From NCBI GenBank assembly GCA_013331845.1, contig DUFR01000025.1, forward strand, positions 1,784 to 43,002: a stretch of 41,219 nt of DNA. Reading direction: 5' to 3'. The notes beneath the pieces were generated by a model. The model saw only the letters and a list, made by a program, of their open reading frames with translations. It was not told the DNA's origin and searched no databases. The DNA is from Candidatus Aenigmatarchaeota archaeon (GTDB taxonomy: Archaea > Aenigmatarchaeota > Aenigmatarchaeia > GW2011-AR5). The translations under genes were made by a program, and so were the position numbers. The stretch's first letter is position 1. Each line of letters starts with the position of its first letter. This document shows, piece after piece, positions 15,734 to 23,603 of the stretch.

Positions 15734-16285
15734 ATGAAAAGCTCTGTTGAAATGCTCAAGGAAACACTGCGAAAGGGGTATTGTGGTACTACAATATCCT
15801 TAGCAGCTAGCAGTATGACGCAAGTAACCAGAAGCGCGAAGCGCTTCGTTCGGTTACGCCATACTGCTCCTGCAGTGTTTCCACTAAACTTTCAACAGAG
15901 CTCTAAGAAAGGAATTTCCCTGCCGACAAACATGATAATAGTTGTTGTGATAGCAGCGCTTGTGCTTGTTGCACTCGGCGCGTTTTTTATCACAACATCC
16001 GGTAGCAGCATGTCAGATGCCGAAGCCCAGAGAATTTTTGCCAACGGCTGTGTGCAATATTGCAAGCCTGGCCTGTACGACACTTTCACGGCTGCCTTCA
16101 GGGCTTCGCAGAACGATCCGAATTTCATTAAGGCGTGCACGAGGTTTGGTTACGGCGATGGGCAGAATGCGAACAGATGTCTTGAAAAGTGCCCTGGCTG
16201 CAATGTTATTCTTGACAAGAATGAAAGAGATGCAAACGGTGGGATGGATCGTATTTTTAACACGCTAACTTCAACACCATCATAA
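15734..16285 (+). CDS. Pilin-like protein with a 53-codon structured insertion in its leader
   Basis: As it stands the frame gives 183 residues. The first four codons (MKSS) and codons from 58 on (KKGISLPTNMIIVVVIAALV) together form a class III-like archaeal prepilin leader with a KKG cleavage site; between them lie 53 codons (15746-15904) that form a large inverted-repeat structure. The mature part (about 105 residues) has the hydrophobic helix, SGSSMSDAEAQRIF and four to six cysteines, and resembles the second pilin-like protein (37481-37909). Signal processing would be abolished if the insertion were translated, since the hydrophobic helix would be internal. It follows the giant gene by 24 nt and precedes a small membrane gene by 17 nt. 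Confidence 0.75.
   Translation: MKSSVEMLKETLRKGYCGTTISLAASSMTQVTRSAKRFVRLRHTAPAVFPLNFQQSSKKGISLPTNMIIVVVIAALVLVALGAFFITTSGSSMSDAEAQRIFANGCVQYCKPGLYDTFTAAFRASQNDPNFIKACTRFGYGDGQNANRCLEKCPGCNVILDKNERDANGGMDRIFNTLTSTPS
15740..15902 (+). other. 163-nt multibranched inverted-repeat element in the pilin leader
   Basis: Perfect outer stem of 13 bp (AGCTCTGTTGAAA 15740-15752 with 15890-15902), 7x7 internal loop, perfect second stem of 11 bp (GGAAACACTGC 15760-15770 with 15872-15882), then two branches: a hairpin at 15775-15800 (about 10 bp) and a compound hairpin at 15810-15867 with stems of 8, 6 and 7 bp capped by a GAA loop. AGCTCT occurs at both ends as a 6-nt direct repeat (15740-15745, 15899-15904). 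It keeps the reading frame and has no stop. Confidence 0.8.
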
Positions 16286-16302
16286 TTAGTAGGTGATAAA
16301 TA

Positions 16303-16560
16303 ATGGCAAAAAAATCAAAAAAAGTGAGAAGAACACCAAGAAGAGCGCGCGAGAAATCCATGCTTACACGCGAGGAGTTTTTCCTCAATAAGCACGACGA
16401 AGAGAAGGTCCTGCTCTTTGTTACAGGCCTTGTTTTTGGTATGGGACTTGTGGCAACCATAATGGACAAATTCCTTTTCGGCGGGCTTGCGATGCTTGTG
16501 GTCGGCCTTGTGCTGCTTCTCTTGGAGCTTAATGTAGAAGAAAAAGTGTATAAAATTTAA
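16303..16560 (+). CDS. Small membrane protein with basic N-terminus
   Basis: An 85-residue protein. The first 20 residues are very basic (MAKKSKKVRRTPRRAREK), followed by EEFFLNKHDEEK and two membrane segments (about 36-55 and 59-77) and the tail NVEEKVYKI. AGGTGATAA gives a strong ribosome binding site. It comes 17 nt after the pilin-like gene and is probably in its operon, so it could be an accessory membrane protein of the surface system. No known family recognised. Confidence 0.75.
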   Translation: MAKKSKKVRRTPRRAREKSMLTREEFFLNKHDEEKVLLFVTGLVFGMGLVATIMDKFLFGGLAMLVVGLVLLLLELNVEEKVYKI

Positions 16561-16588
16561 AATTTAGATGTTTTTACTTTTCTTATAT

Positions 16589-17086
16589 TTAATTAGAGCT
16601 AGACGTTGGTAGGTAAGGGATTATCGTCTGCAGTGTCTGCTCAGGTGTTTTTTTATTGGCAATAATCACATTTCCATAATCAAAGGACACAAGTTTGTGA
16701 ACGGCTCTGATGCTTTTTTCACCAATACTTCTTCTGCCTTTATCTCTTGATATACAATTACCGACGCTCGCTTTCAATGTGAATATGAAATGACGATAAG
16801 GAAGGTTCTTGGTAAGGTGAATTATTTGAGTTTTATGGTAGAAACATCCATCGAAAATTACAATTTTACCACTTTCCAGCTTCTTTATGGCTAGCGGAAT
16901 CGCCAACTTATTTGCCTTTAGAAATTTTTCTTTTGGTATGCATCGTCCTTTAATTGTGTCTAGCTTATTCTTATGGAGTATAACGTCCATAGAAATGTGA
17001 CAACCTTTAAGATGCTTTGTTAACCTTTTTGATATTTCCGTCTTGCCTGCACCTGCTGGTCCCCTTATTATGATGTAATAACACAT
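16589..17086 (-). CDS. P-loop kinase-like protein (AAA_33/adenylate-kinase type)
   Basis: A 165-residue protein. The Walker A motif IIRGPAGAGKTEISKRL lies at the N-terminus; HISMDVILHKNK and VIFDGCFYHKTQI fit the substrate and Walker B-like regions of small nucleoside or phosphoester kinases, and RDKGRRSIG resembles the lid arginines. The substrate cannot be assigned. It is transcribed towards the small membrane gene and away from tRNase Z, sharing a short divergent promoter region with the latter. Confidence 0.75.
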   Translation of the reverse strand: MCYYIIIRGPAGAGKTEISKRLTKHLKGCHISMDVILHKNKLDTIKGRCIPKEKFLKANKLAIPLAIKKLESGKIVIFDGCFYHKTQIIHLTKNLPYRHFIFTLKASVGNCISRDKGRRSIGEKSIRAVHKLVSFDYGNVIIANKKTPEQTLQTIIPYLPTSSSN

Positions 17087-17104
17087 ACTTTATTGTAGAC
17101 TAAT

Positions 17105-17125
17105 TTAGTTTAAAAACCATCGCAT
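17105..17125 (+). promoter_or_regulatory. TATA box of the tRNase Z gene
   Basis: TTTAAAAA (about 17109-17116) lies about 25 nt before the ATG at 17138 and no ribosome binding site is seen between them, which suggests a leaderless transcript. The 51-bp gap to the divergent kinase gene is AT-rich and probably holds promoters for both. Confidence 0.45.
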
Positions 17126-17137
17126 CAAAATAAAACT

Positions 17138-18058
17138 ATGACGCAAATAGAAGTTACCTTCCTTGGAACGACGGCAGGCATACCTACTGCTCACAGGAAT
17201 CACGCTTCTCTCTATCTAAGATATCAAAGTGAGAATGAATTTTGCTATCTCTTTGACTGCGGCGAGGGCACGCAGCGGCAAATATTTGCGAGTGGCCTGA
17301 ACTTCATGCGCATCAATGAAATTTTTATCAGTCACTGGCACGCTGACCACTTTGCAGGGCTTCTTGGACTCATGGAAACCATGAATTTAGAGAAGAGAAC
17401 AAAGCCGCTTACCATATTCGGACCTGAAGCGGACCACTTTGTGGATACACTGCTTGACCTTGGATATGCGTCAAAAAAATACGATGTGATAGCGAAGCCG
17501 GTGCCTTTTGAAGGCTCGGAAATAACGAAGCTTCTGGAGACTGATGAATTTATGATCTGCTCCATACCAGCGAAGCATGGTATACCAGCTGTCGCTTACG
17601 CTTTCATTGAAAAGGACAGGATCAAGATTGACAAGGGAAAGGCAAAACAAATTGGCCTGCCGGAGAAGGGTCCTATATTCAAAAAAATAAAAGAGCATGG
17701 CAGCGTAGTTTTTCAGGGACACAAGATTGACATAAATGACATAGCTCTTGTGGAGAAAGGTAAGAGATTTGTTTATTCAGGTGACACAATGCCGTGCAAA
17801 AACCTTGTGACCATATCACAGGGCGCAGACCTGCTGGTTCACGACTCAACTTTTTTCATGGAAGACGTCTTTGACAAGCAATACAGGCACACAACTTTTG
17901 AGGATGTCCTGAAGCTGATAGAGGAGGCACATGTGAAGGAAGCTGTCCTCACCCATATAAGCCGCAGATACCAGAATGTGGAAAAACTAAAGGAGAAAAT
18001 AAAAGACTATCCGAACGTGAAAGTTGCCAAGGATTTCATGAAGATTGAGATCAAGTAA
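17138..18058 (+). CDS. rnz: Ribonuclease Z (tRNA 3'-end endonuclease)
   Basis: A metallo-beta-lactamase-fold nuclease of 306 residues that removes the 3' trailer of pre-tRNA. The zinc-binding HxHxDH motif is HWHADH (H66, H68, D70, H71), after FDCGEGTQRQI. Later metal ligands are in VYSGDTMPC and LTHISRRY, and HDSTF is also conserved. Length and motifs match the short form (ElaC type). It begins with a leaderless-type promoter and stands alone. Confidence 0.95.
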   Translation: MTQIEVTFLGTTAGIPTAHRNHASLYLRYQSENEFCYLFDCGEGTQRQIFASGLNFMRINEIFISHWHADHFAGLLGLMETMNLEKRTKPLTIFGPEADHFVDTLLDLGYASKKYDVIAKPVPFEGSEITKLLETDEFMICSIPAKHGIPAVAYAFIEKDRIKIDKGKAKQIGLPEKGPIFKKIKEHGSVVFQGHKIDINDIALVEKGKRFVYSGDTMPCKNLVTISQGADLLVHDSTFFMEDVFDKQYRHTTFEDVLKLIEEAHVKEAVLTHISRRYQNVEKLKEKIKDYPNVKVAKDFMKIEIK

Positions 18059-18185
18059 GTAAAGTGAACGCTTCAGTCGAGTTGCTGTGATTTTATTTGT
18101 GTTGTCGTCGTATCTAATAACCTTTTGACAAGCACTAACTTTTTCATTACCCATTCTTTTTATACAAGGCAACGTAATTGTAATT

Positions 18186-20042
18186 ATGCGGCTTAAGCAA
18201 AGCATAGGACAGAAGACTCTTCTCATGCTTATCCTCAATGCGATACTCGGCACTGGCATATTCTTTCTGCCGGCTATCGGCGCGGCTTACTCAGGAAGCA
18301 GTTCGCTTCTCGCATGGGTTATTATGTCGCTTGTTGCCATAATAATTTCCGTTTATTTTGCAGAGCTTGTTTCAATGTATCCCAAGTCCGGCGGCGCTTA
18401 CGAATTTGTCAAGAACGCTTTTGGCAAGTCCACAGGATTTGTTTTCGGCTGGCTGTCGTGGATTGTCGCAAACCTGACCATATCCATGCTCATAGTAGGC
18501 TCCATGCTTTACTTGTTTCCATTCCAGGGAATCTTGTTCAGCATATCAGCGGCGCTGTTTTTTGTCCTTCTTTTCAACTTCATCAGCTACCGCGGCATAG
18601 ACTGGTCGTCGAAACTACTCCTGTTTTTCGGGGTAATGACCGTCACCGCGTTGCTTGCACTCGTAATCCCAGGACTGGCCACTGTAAATACCGGAAATTT
18701 CGCGTTAATTTTTTCAGTGCCGCTTCCACTACTACTCCTTACCGTATATTTCATTGCGGAAACTTTTTTCGGCTGGGAAACAACCACATACCTCTCGGGG
18801 GAAATAAAAAATGCGAGAAAAGTCCTGCCAAAAATGCTCGTGATTGGTACAGTTCTGATAGCATTGATAAGCATACTGGTTATTTTCGTCTCGCTCGGTA
18901 ATATCGATGCGCAGACCTTTTCAGCTCAGGAAGCTCCTCTGGCTTTCCTTGCCGAAACGCTCTTCGGAAACGATATCGGAAAAGTTTTTGCCATCATAAT
19001 ATTCATCCCGCTGATAGGCACGGCCGCGTCATGGATCGTGTCGTCGCCGCGCCTGCTTTTTGCAATGTCGCGCGACAAACTTCTCGTCAAACGCTTTTCT
19101 CGGATACACAAGAAATACAAGACGCCGAGCTCTGCAATCATTTTTCAGACTTTCGTGACAAGCATCATAACCCTGCTTGCATTTGGCAACTATTTTTTCC
19201 TTCTTTCGCTTCTCATACCACTTGTTGTAGTCATGTATTCGATTGTCATGCTTTCCGTGGTAAAGCTCAGGATTGAAAAGCCGAATATCAAACGCTACTT
19301 CAACGCGCCTTTCCCGAAGATAGGTCCTCTTCTTGTCGTAGCTTTCAACATTATGCTGCTTTATTTTTGGATTACTGAAGTCACAGGGGCGGCATATATT
19401 TTTGCGATGGGCATATTTCTTATTTTACTTGGCTTGCCCCTCTACATCGCGATAAGGCTGAGCGTTGACAAGCAGTTCACGGAAAGATTCTACGACAGGA
19501 TAGCCTTCTTCTGGGACAAAACTTTCCGCATATGGTACACAGAGAAGGAGGCGGAAAAAATACTCAAGCATCTCCGGTTGAAAAATTATCATGTTGTTCT
19601 GGACTTTGGTTGCGGCTCTGGCAACACCACACTGGCTGTTTCACAGCAGGTCAAAAACGGCACGGTTGTTGCCGTTGACCTTAGTCAGAAACAGCTGGAA
19701 CATGCTGTAAAAAAAGTAAAGAAGCTAAGACTCACGAACGTTATTTTTGTGAAAGGCACGATAAAGATACCAAGAAAATCCTTCCATGCTGTTACAGTTG
19801 TCGGCGTGTTGGAACACCTTGACAGACCGCAGCATTATGTATCGCGTTTGATGGATTCCCTGAAGAAGGGCGGCAGGTTTTATTTCATTTCCTTTGGAAA
19901 ATGCTTTGGAATACCCGGACCTGAGTTCCTCGAAAGCGACGAGAAGATAAAAAAACTATTTGGACGTAACGTTGAAATTCATATCTCACGAAAGAAAAAA
20001 CGCTTTGTTGAGTATGTCAATATCTATGGCATGAAACGGTAA
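18186..20042 (+). CDS. APC-family amino acid permease fused to a SAM-dependent methyltransferase
   Basis: A 618-residue fusion. Residues about 1-430 are an APC-superfamily transporter: ILNAILGTGIFFLPAIG is the typical first membrane helix, and about twelve hydrophobic segments follow, with the family's GWETTTYLSGEIKNARK segment. From about 455 on a class I methyltransferase begins: HVVLDFGCGSGNTTLAVS (SAM site), VVAVDLSQKQLEHA, and VVGVLEHLDRPQHY. The reading frame is continuous, with no stop or start between the parts. Membrane attachment of the methyltransferase follows if the fusion is real. The transported substrate and the methyl acceptor are unknown. A TATA-like stretch (tttttata, about 18158-18166) precedes it. 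Confidence 0.85.
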   Translation: MRLKQSIGQKTLLMLILNAILGTGIFFLPAIGAAYSGSSSLLAWVIMSLVAIIISVYFAELVSMYPKSGGAYEFVKNAFGKSTGFVFGWLSWIVANLTISMLIVGSMLYLFPFQGILFSISAALFFVLLFNFISYRGIDWSSKLLLFFGVMTVTALLALVIPGLATVNTGNFALIFSVPLPLLLLTVYFIAETFFGWETTTYLSGEIKNARKVLPKMLVIGTVLIALISILVIFVSLGNIDAQTFSAQEAPLAFLAETLFGNDIGKVFAIIIFIPLIGTAASWIVSSPRLLFAMSRDKLLVKRFSRIHKKYKTPSSAIIFQTFVTSIITLLAFGNYFFLLSLLIPLVVVMYSIVMLSVVKLRIEKPNIKRYFNAPFPKIGPLLVVAFNIMLLYFWITEVTGAAYIFAMGIFLILLGLPLYIAIRLSVDKQFTERFYDRIAFFWDKTFRIWYTEKEAEKILKHLRLKNYHVVLDFGCGSGNTTLAVSQQVKNGTVVAVDLSQKQLEHAVKKVKKLRLTNVIFVKGTIKIPRKSFHAVTVVGVLEHLDRPQHYVSRLMDSLKKGGRFYFISFGKCFGIPGPEFLESDEKIKKLFGRNVEIHISRKKKRFVEYVNIYGMKR

Positions 20043-20113
20043 GTAAGGCAAAGCCTGAGGCGATTAATTTTTGCTTTTGTGTAAAATAGAACACGTCTAT
20101 GTACTTACTTTAC

Positions 20114-21862
20114 TTACTTCTTCTTTTCCGGCGCCTTGAAAATATTTCCCAGCTGCTTTGCGCCCTGATTAATCATCTGTCTGCCTCTTTCGGCGCCCTG
20201 TTGCAAGTCTTGCTGGGCGCGTTGCAAGTTTTCCTGACCTCTTTGTTCTATGGCCTGGCGTTGTTGTTGTGCTTGTATGTCTCTTATTTGCTGTTGCGTT
20301 GCGCCTGGATAAATATTTCCTCGATACTGCGACGTTCCGTCAGGATTTTTATGTGTGGTGCCTATTTCTTCGGAATAACCCTGATGTGTGCGAAGCTTGT
20401 CTTCTGTGATCGCATTGCTGCGATATTTTAAATCTGTCCATTCTCGTAATGTCGGGTTTCTTCCTGTTGCGTTCCTGTACGCACTTACATACCCGCTTTC
20501 CTGTTCCATTCTGTCTATTCGGGCTACGAACTGTGATTCGCTGTCCATGCCCAAGTCTTTTGCAACACTTTTGGCTGCGGCTGATGCTCCAATGAGAAAC
20601 CATCCCTTTGGATTTGAAGTGTCAAAAAATAATCTGTCGTATGCATGACTTAGCGTAGCATGTTCGAATCCTGCTGGGTCATTCGCATAGGCGTCTAAGA
20701 AACGCGTACCATTTTCTCTATCGTATAGTCTAAGCATCTCTCTGTACTCGCTGCCGCCTAGCAGATATACGCCTTGCGGTGCCTGGAACTGCATAAATGT
20801 CAGCAGAGCGTTGTGAGTTCCTATATCACCCTCGATATTTTTCAAGTACATACTCATCATGCCGGGATTTGACATATCTCCAAATAATTCTTCTATGGCT
20901 CTAGACATTGTTACTATGTCAGTCTGATTCATGAGTCTGGCGGAATCTGAGTATTTTTGCCCATTATATGCATATCTTATGTTGTATTTCGCACCTTTGC
21001 CCCATGTCGCACCTCTTTCTGTAAAAACATTTAGATACCCATTCGTGGATAAATCGGAAACACGTATTATGTTATCGTGGAGTATTTCCTGTCCTTCTGG
21101 AGAGAAAACAAATGAAAACGCGCCGTTATTGACTCTTACCAGAGTTTCGTTTCTGCCATCCTCATTCAGATCCAGTGCAAATGCTTCTGCGCCGCTTTCA
21201 TATGCAGGATGTATGAGTCCTGACTGCAGTGGAATAGATGTAAGTGCTGGTTCCCTGCTTCTTTCAAATTCATTGTACCATGATGCACGCTGTTTTTCAT
21301 ATTCTTCGAATGCCGGTAATCTGCTATTTTTTGGTTGTTCTACTTGTACAGTTTGTGGTTGTGCTACAGGCGCAGAGCTGTATATCTGCTGAGTGGGCGT
21401 ATAATTGTTGCTTGTATTATTTGCACGTACTCCTAAAAAGAACATTAAACCCAGGCATGCGAGAGCAGCCGCGCCTATATAGACTCCCATGAATCCAGAA
21501 TTATCATTAGCTTGATATGAAACTTTTGTAACACGAGAGTCATGCGGCGCTGCTACGGGCTCGTATTTTTCAGCTACGGCTCCTGACGGCGTGTATGAAG
21601 TGTTGCCTGATGCTCTGGTGCTATCAGAACTTTCATATGATGCTTTAGCTTCCGCTGATTCGCCAAGATATGCAGTTCTGAATGCTTCATCGTACTCATC
21701 CCCGACCGGTTCCTCTCTTGGTTTGTATCTAAAATCCTTGGCTGCATACGTTTTGCTATCTGTATTTTCATCCGATGCCTTGTCCCCCGGCAGGTTGTAT
21801 ACAAAACTTGTGGTTGTAGATCTTCTGTCAGTGACTTTGAACGGCTTTTCATCGCTTACCAT
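20114..21862 (-). CDS. Single-pass membrane protein with large exposed domain and Gln-rich coiled-coil tail
   Basis: A 582-residue protein not recognised as a known family. The first 120 residues are polar and low-complexity, with no signal peptide; one membrane helix (GFMGVYIGAAALACLGLMFF) lies at about 124-143; then a Pro/Gln-rich linker, a domain with ALDLNEDGRNETLVRVNNG (FG-GAP or EF-hand-like Asp-rich loop), a mostly helical domain, and a Gln/Arg-rich C-terminal helix (about 525-575) likely to form a coiled coil. Orientation probably puts the C-terminal part outside. The gene is convergent with the permease fusion and divergent from the winged-helix gene. Confidence 0.75.
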   Translation of the reverse strand: MVSDEKPFKVTDRRSTTTSFVYNLPGDKASDENTDSKTYAAKDFRYKPREEPVGDEYDEAFRTAYLGESAEAKASYESSDSTRASGNTSYTPSGAVAEKYEPVAAPHDSRVTKVSYQANDNSGFMGVYIGAAALACLGLMFFLGVRANNTSNNYTPTQQIYSSAPVAQPQTVQVEQPKNSRLPAFEEYEKQRASWYNEFERSREPALTSIPLQSGLIHPAYESGAEAFALDLNEDGRNETLVRVNNGAFSFVFSPEGQEILHDNIIRVSDLSTNGYLNVFTERGATWGKGAKYNIRYAYNGQKYSDSARLMNQTDIVTMSRAIEELFGDMSNPGMMSMYLKNIEGDIGTHNALLTFMQFQAPQGVYLLGGSEYREMLRLYDRENGTRFLDAYANDPAGFEHATLSHAYDRLFFDTSNPKGWFLIGASAAAKSVAKDLGMDSESQFVARIDRMEQESGYVSAYRNATGRNPTLREWTDLKYRSNAITEDKLRTHQGYSEEIGTTHKNPDGTSQYRGNIYPGATQQQIRDIQAQQQRQAIEQRGQENLQRAQQDLQQGAERGRQMINQGAKQLGNIFKAPEKKK

Positions 21863-21924
21863 ATTTAATATGGTTAATTAAAACTATTTTAAGTTAAGCC
21901 TTTTTTTGCACCCATGAAAAGCAA

Positions 21925-21960
21925 TTTAAAGTATCATGCGTTAGGATAAAGTGAGTTATA
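21925..21960 (+). promoter_or_regulatory. Promoter of the winged-helix regulator
   Basis: AATTTAAAGTA (about 21926-21936) is a TATA-like box some 30 nt before the GTG at 21967. The 104-bp region from 21863 also holds the promoter of the divergent membrane gene (for example cttaaaatag on the minus strand). Confidence 0.35.
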
Positions 21961-21966
21961 TGACTG

Positions 21967-22212
21967 GTGGACAACTTTGGAAAATCATGCCAGAGAGTAA
22001 TGGACGCTCTATCTAGCTCTGCTTCTACACAGCGCGACATCGCGAATGCTACCGGACTTTCTGAGAGAACTGTAAAATATTTACTAAAATCACTGGTCTC
22101 AAAGAATATTGTTTCTGTTCAATACACTTTCTCTGATATGAGACGGAAGACATACACGAGGAGGGATTCTAACTTGGTTGCCGAGAAGTTCCCTTTTGCA
22201 AGATGGGAATGA
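21967..22212 (+). CDS. Winged-helix/HTH transcriptional regulator
   Basis: An 81-residue protein with a clear winged-helix DNA-binding pattern: VMDALSSSASTQRDIANATG, then the recognition helix SERTVKYLLKSLVSKNIV and a wing with FSDMRRKTYTRR. It resembles the single-domain MarR/TrmB-like regulators common in archaea. The start is a GTG; the ATG at 22000 would shorten the first helix. Whether it controls the divergent membrane gene (sharing the intergenic region) is inference. Confidence 0.7.
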   Translation: MDNFGKSCQRVMDALSSSASTQRDIANATGLSERTVKYLLKSLVSKNIVSVQYTFSDMRRKTYTRRDSNLVAEKFPFARWE

Positions 22213-22261
22213 GAGACGACCAATAGAAAGGCATTTATAGTTGCTGTTATAATGATTATAT

Positions 22262-22390
22262 ATGATTACAAAATATACTACGGTGAGATTAGAAAAAGAA
22301 ACCGTAAAAATGTTGCAAGAAGTTGGCAAAAAGAAAGAAACTTATGATGAAATAATCAAGAGGCTTATGAAAAATGCAAACAACGTATAA
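22262..22390 (+). CDS. 42-residue RHH/VapB-like protein upstream of tnpB
   Basis: A short ORF translating to MITKYTTVRLEKETVKMLQ and a helical remainder with KKETYDEIIKRLMK, the pattern of small ribbon-helix-helix or VapB-type proteins. It overlaps the tnpB start by 17 nt, in another frame. ATTTATA at about 22231-22238 lies about 25-30 nt upstream, giving a leaderless-type promoter that would drive both genes. It may regulate expression of the element. Confidence 0.6.
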   Translation: MITKYTTVRLEKETVKMLQEVGKKKETYDEIIKRLMKNANNV

Positions 22391-23555
22391 ATTCAGGCTC
22401 TATCCAACAGGGGAGCAAGAGCAAAAGTTACTATGGACTCTCAATAAATGCAGGTATGTTTATAACTTTTTACTCAGTGAAATGAATCAACAAAAAGTCA
22501 TTGACAAGGCGCAATTACAGGAAATGATAGTTGACCTAAAAAGAATAGAGCCTGACTTGAAAAATGTTCATTCAAAGGTTCTGCAATACGAAAACTACCG
22601 CTTATTCTCAAACCTTCGTGCATTATCACAAACAAAGAAAATGGGTAGAAAGGTTGGAAGCATGAGATTCAAAGGCAAAAATTGGTTCAAAACTTTCTCC
22701 TACAACCAGAGCGGGTTTGCCGTCATGCAGAACCGGACAAGATATGACAAATTATGGCTGTCAAAAATAGGAGAGATTCCTTTCATTATGCACAGGGATA
22801 TAGAAGGAAAGATAAAACAAATCACAATAAAGCACCACCCTTCTGGAAAGTGGTACGCTTCAATAATCGCTGAAACTAAAACTGAAATTCCCGAAACAAA
22901 GAATAAAGAGAAAGTCGGTTTGGATTTAGGAACAATGAACTATGTCTATGACAGCGATGGCAATCATTCCGACAATCCCAAGCATCTTGACAAGTCTCTG
23001 GGAAAATTACAAAAAGGGCAAAGAAGATTATCAAGAAAAAGGAAAGGATCACAAAACAGAAATAAACAAAGGATTTCTGTGGCACGGGTACATGAAAAAA
23101 TAATAAATCAAAGAGATGATTTTCTGCACAAACTCTCTCGGTATTATGTTGACAAGTACGGCTTCATAGCAGTAGAAGACTTGCAGATAAAAAATATGGT
23201 AAGAAATTGCCATCTGGCAAAATCAATTTCAGATGCGTCATGGTCAAAGTTCATCCAGATGCTCGAATTCAAGGCTGAGAGAGCTGGTGTTCGAGTGGTG
23301 AAGGTTGAGCCAAGAGGAACAACACAAATTTGTTCAAGTTGCGGAATTAAAGTCCACAAAGAATTATGGAACAGGACGCATAAATGCACTTGTGGTCTGG
23401 AAATAAACAGGGATTACAATTCCGCAATGAATATACTAAAAAGAGCATTAGGGCAGGAATTGTCCAAATCTACGCCTGTGGAGATTGAGCCACTACTCAG
23501 CAATGAGCAAGTTTGGTCAGAGAAGCAGGAAACCCCTTGCGAAAGCTATGGGTAG
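22374..23555 (+). CDS. tnpB: TnpB, RNA-guided endonuclease of an IS200/IS605-type element
   Basis: A 393-residue OrfB/TnpB protein. The RuvC-like catalytic residues are present: D184 (VGLDLGTMNY), E268 (IAVEDLQIKNM) and D347 (NRDYNSAMNIL). The zinc-finger has C320-x2-C323 and C338-x-C340. The N-terminal helix-turn region (YKFRLYPTGEQEQKL) is typical. TnpB proteins cut DNA under guidance of an RNA from the element's right end. No tnpA is present, so it is an IS1341-like solo tnpB element, which may be moved in trans. All key residues are intact, suggesting a functional nuclease. Confidence 0.95.
   Translation: MQTTYKFRLYPTGEQEQKLLWTLNKCRYVYNFLLSEMNQQKVIDKAQLQEMIVDLKRIEPDLKNVHSKVLQYENYRLFSNLRALSQTKKMGRKVGSMRFKGKNWFKTFSYNQSGFAVMQNRTRYDKLWLSKIGEIPFIMHRDIEGKIKQITIKHHPSGKWYASIIAETKTEIPETKNKEKVGLDLGTMNYVYDSDGNHSDNPKHLDKSLGKLQKGQRRLSRKRKGSQNRNKQRISVARVHEKIINQRDDFLHKLSRYYVDKYGFIAVEDLQIKNMVRNCHLAKSISDASWSKFIQMLEFKAERAGVRVVKVEPRGTTQICSSCGIKVHKELWNRTHKCTCGLEINRDYNSAMNILKRALGQELSKSTPVEIEPLLSNEQVWSEKQETPCESYG
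23532..23553 (+). ncRNA. Right-end hairpin of the tnpB element (candidate guide-RNA scaffold end)
   Basis: ACCCCTTGC (23532-23540) pairs with GCTATGGGT (23545-23553) at seven of nine positions around a GAAA tetraloop and covers the end of the tnpB reading frame. In characterised TnpB elements the omega RNA comes from exactly this place, with the guide taken from the sequence just beyond. The structure is seen; the RNA is inferred. Confidence 0.45.
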
Positions 23556-23603
23556 TTCACATAAGAGAATGCTAATAGTAACTAGGTGATTATAATCGAT
23601 AAA

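Larger units (their letters stand above)
22262..23560 (+). mobile_element. IS605/IS1341-type tnpB element
   Basis: The unit comprises the small RHH-like ORF, tnpB and a right-end hairpin at the tnpB stop. No transposase tnpA is present and exact ends cannot be set from one copy. No target-site duplication is expected for this type of element. Confidence 0.6.

Noticed and set aside
17560-17590. Inverted repeat ATACCA ... TGGTAT with a GCGAAGC centre inside the tRNase Z gene
   Set aside because: It lies in a conserved protein segment and the bases are explained by ordinary codons; probably chance.
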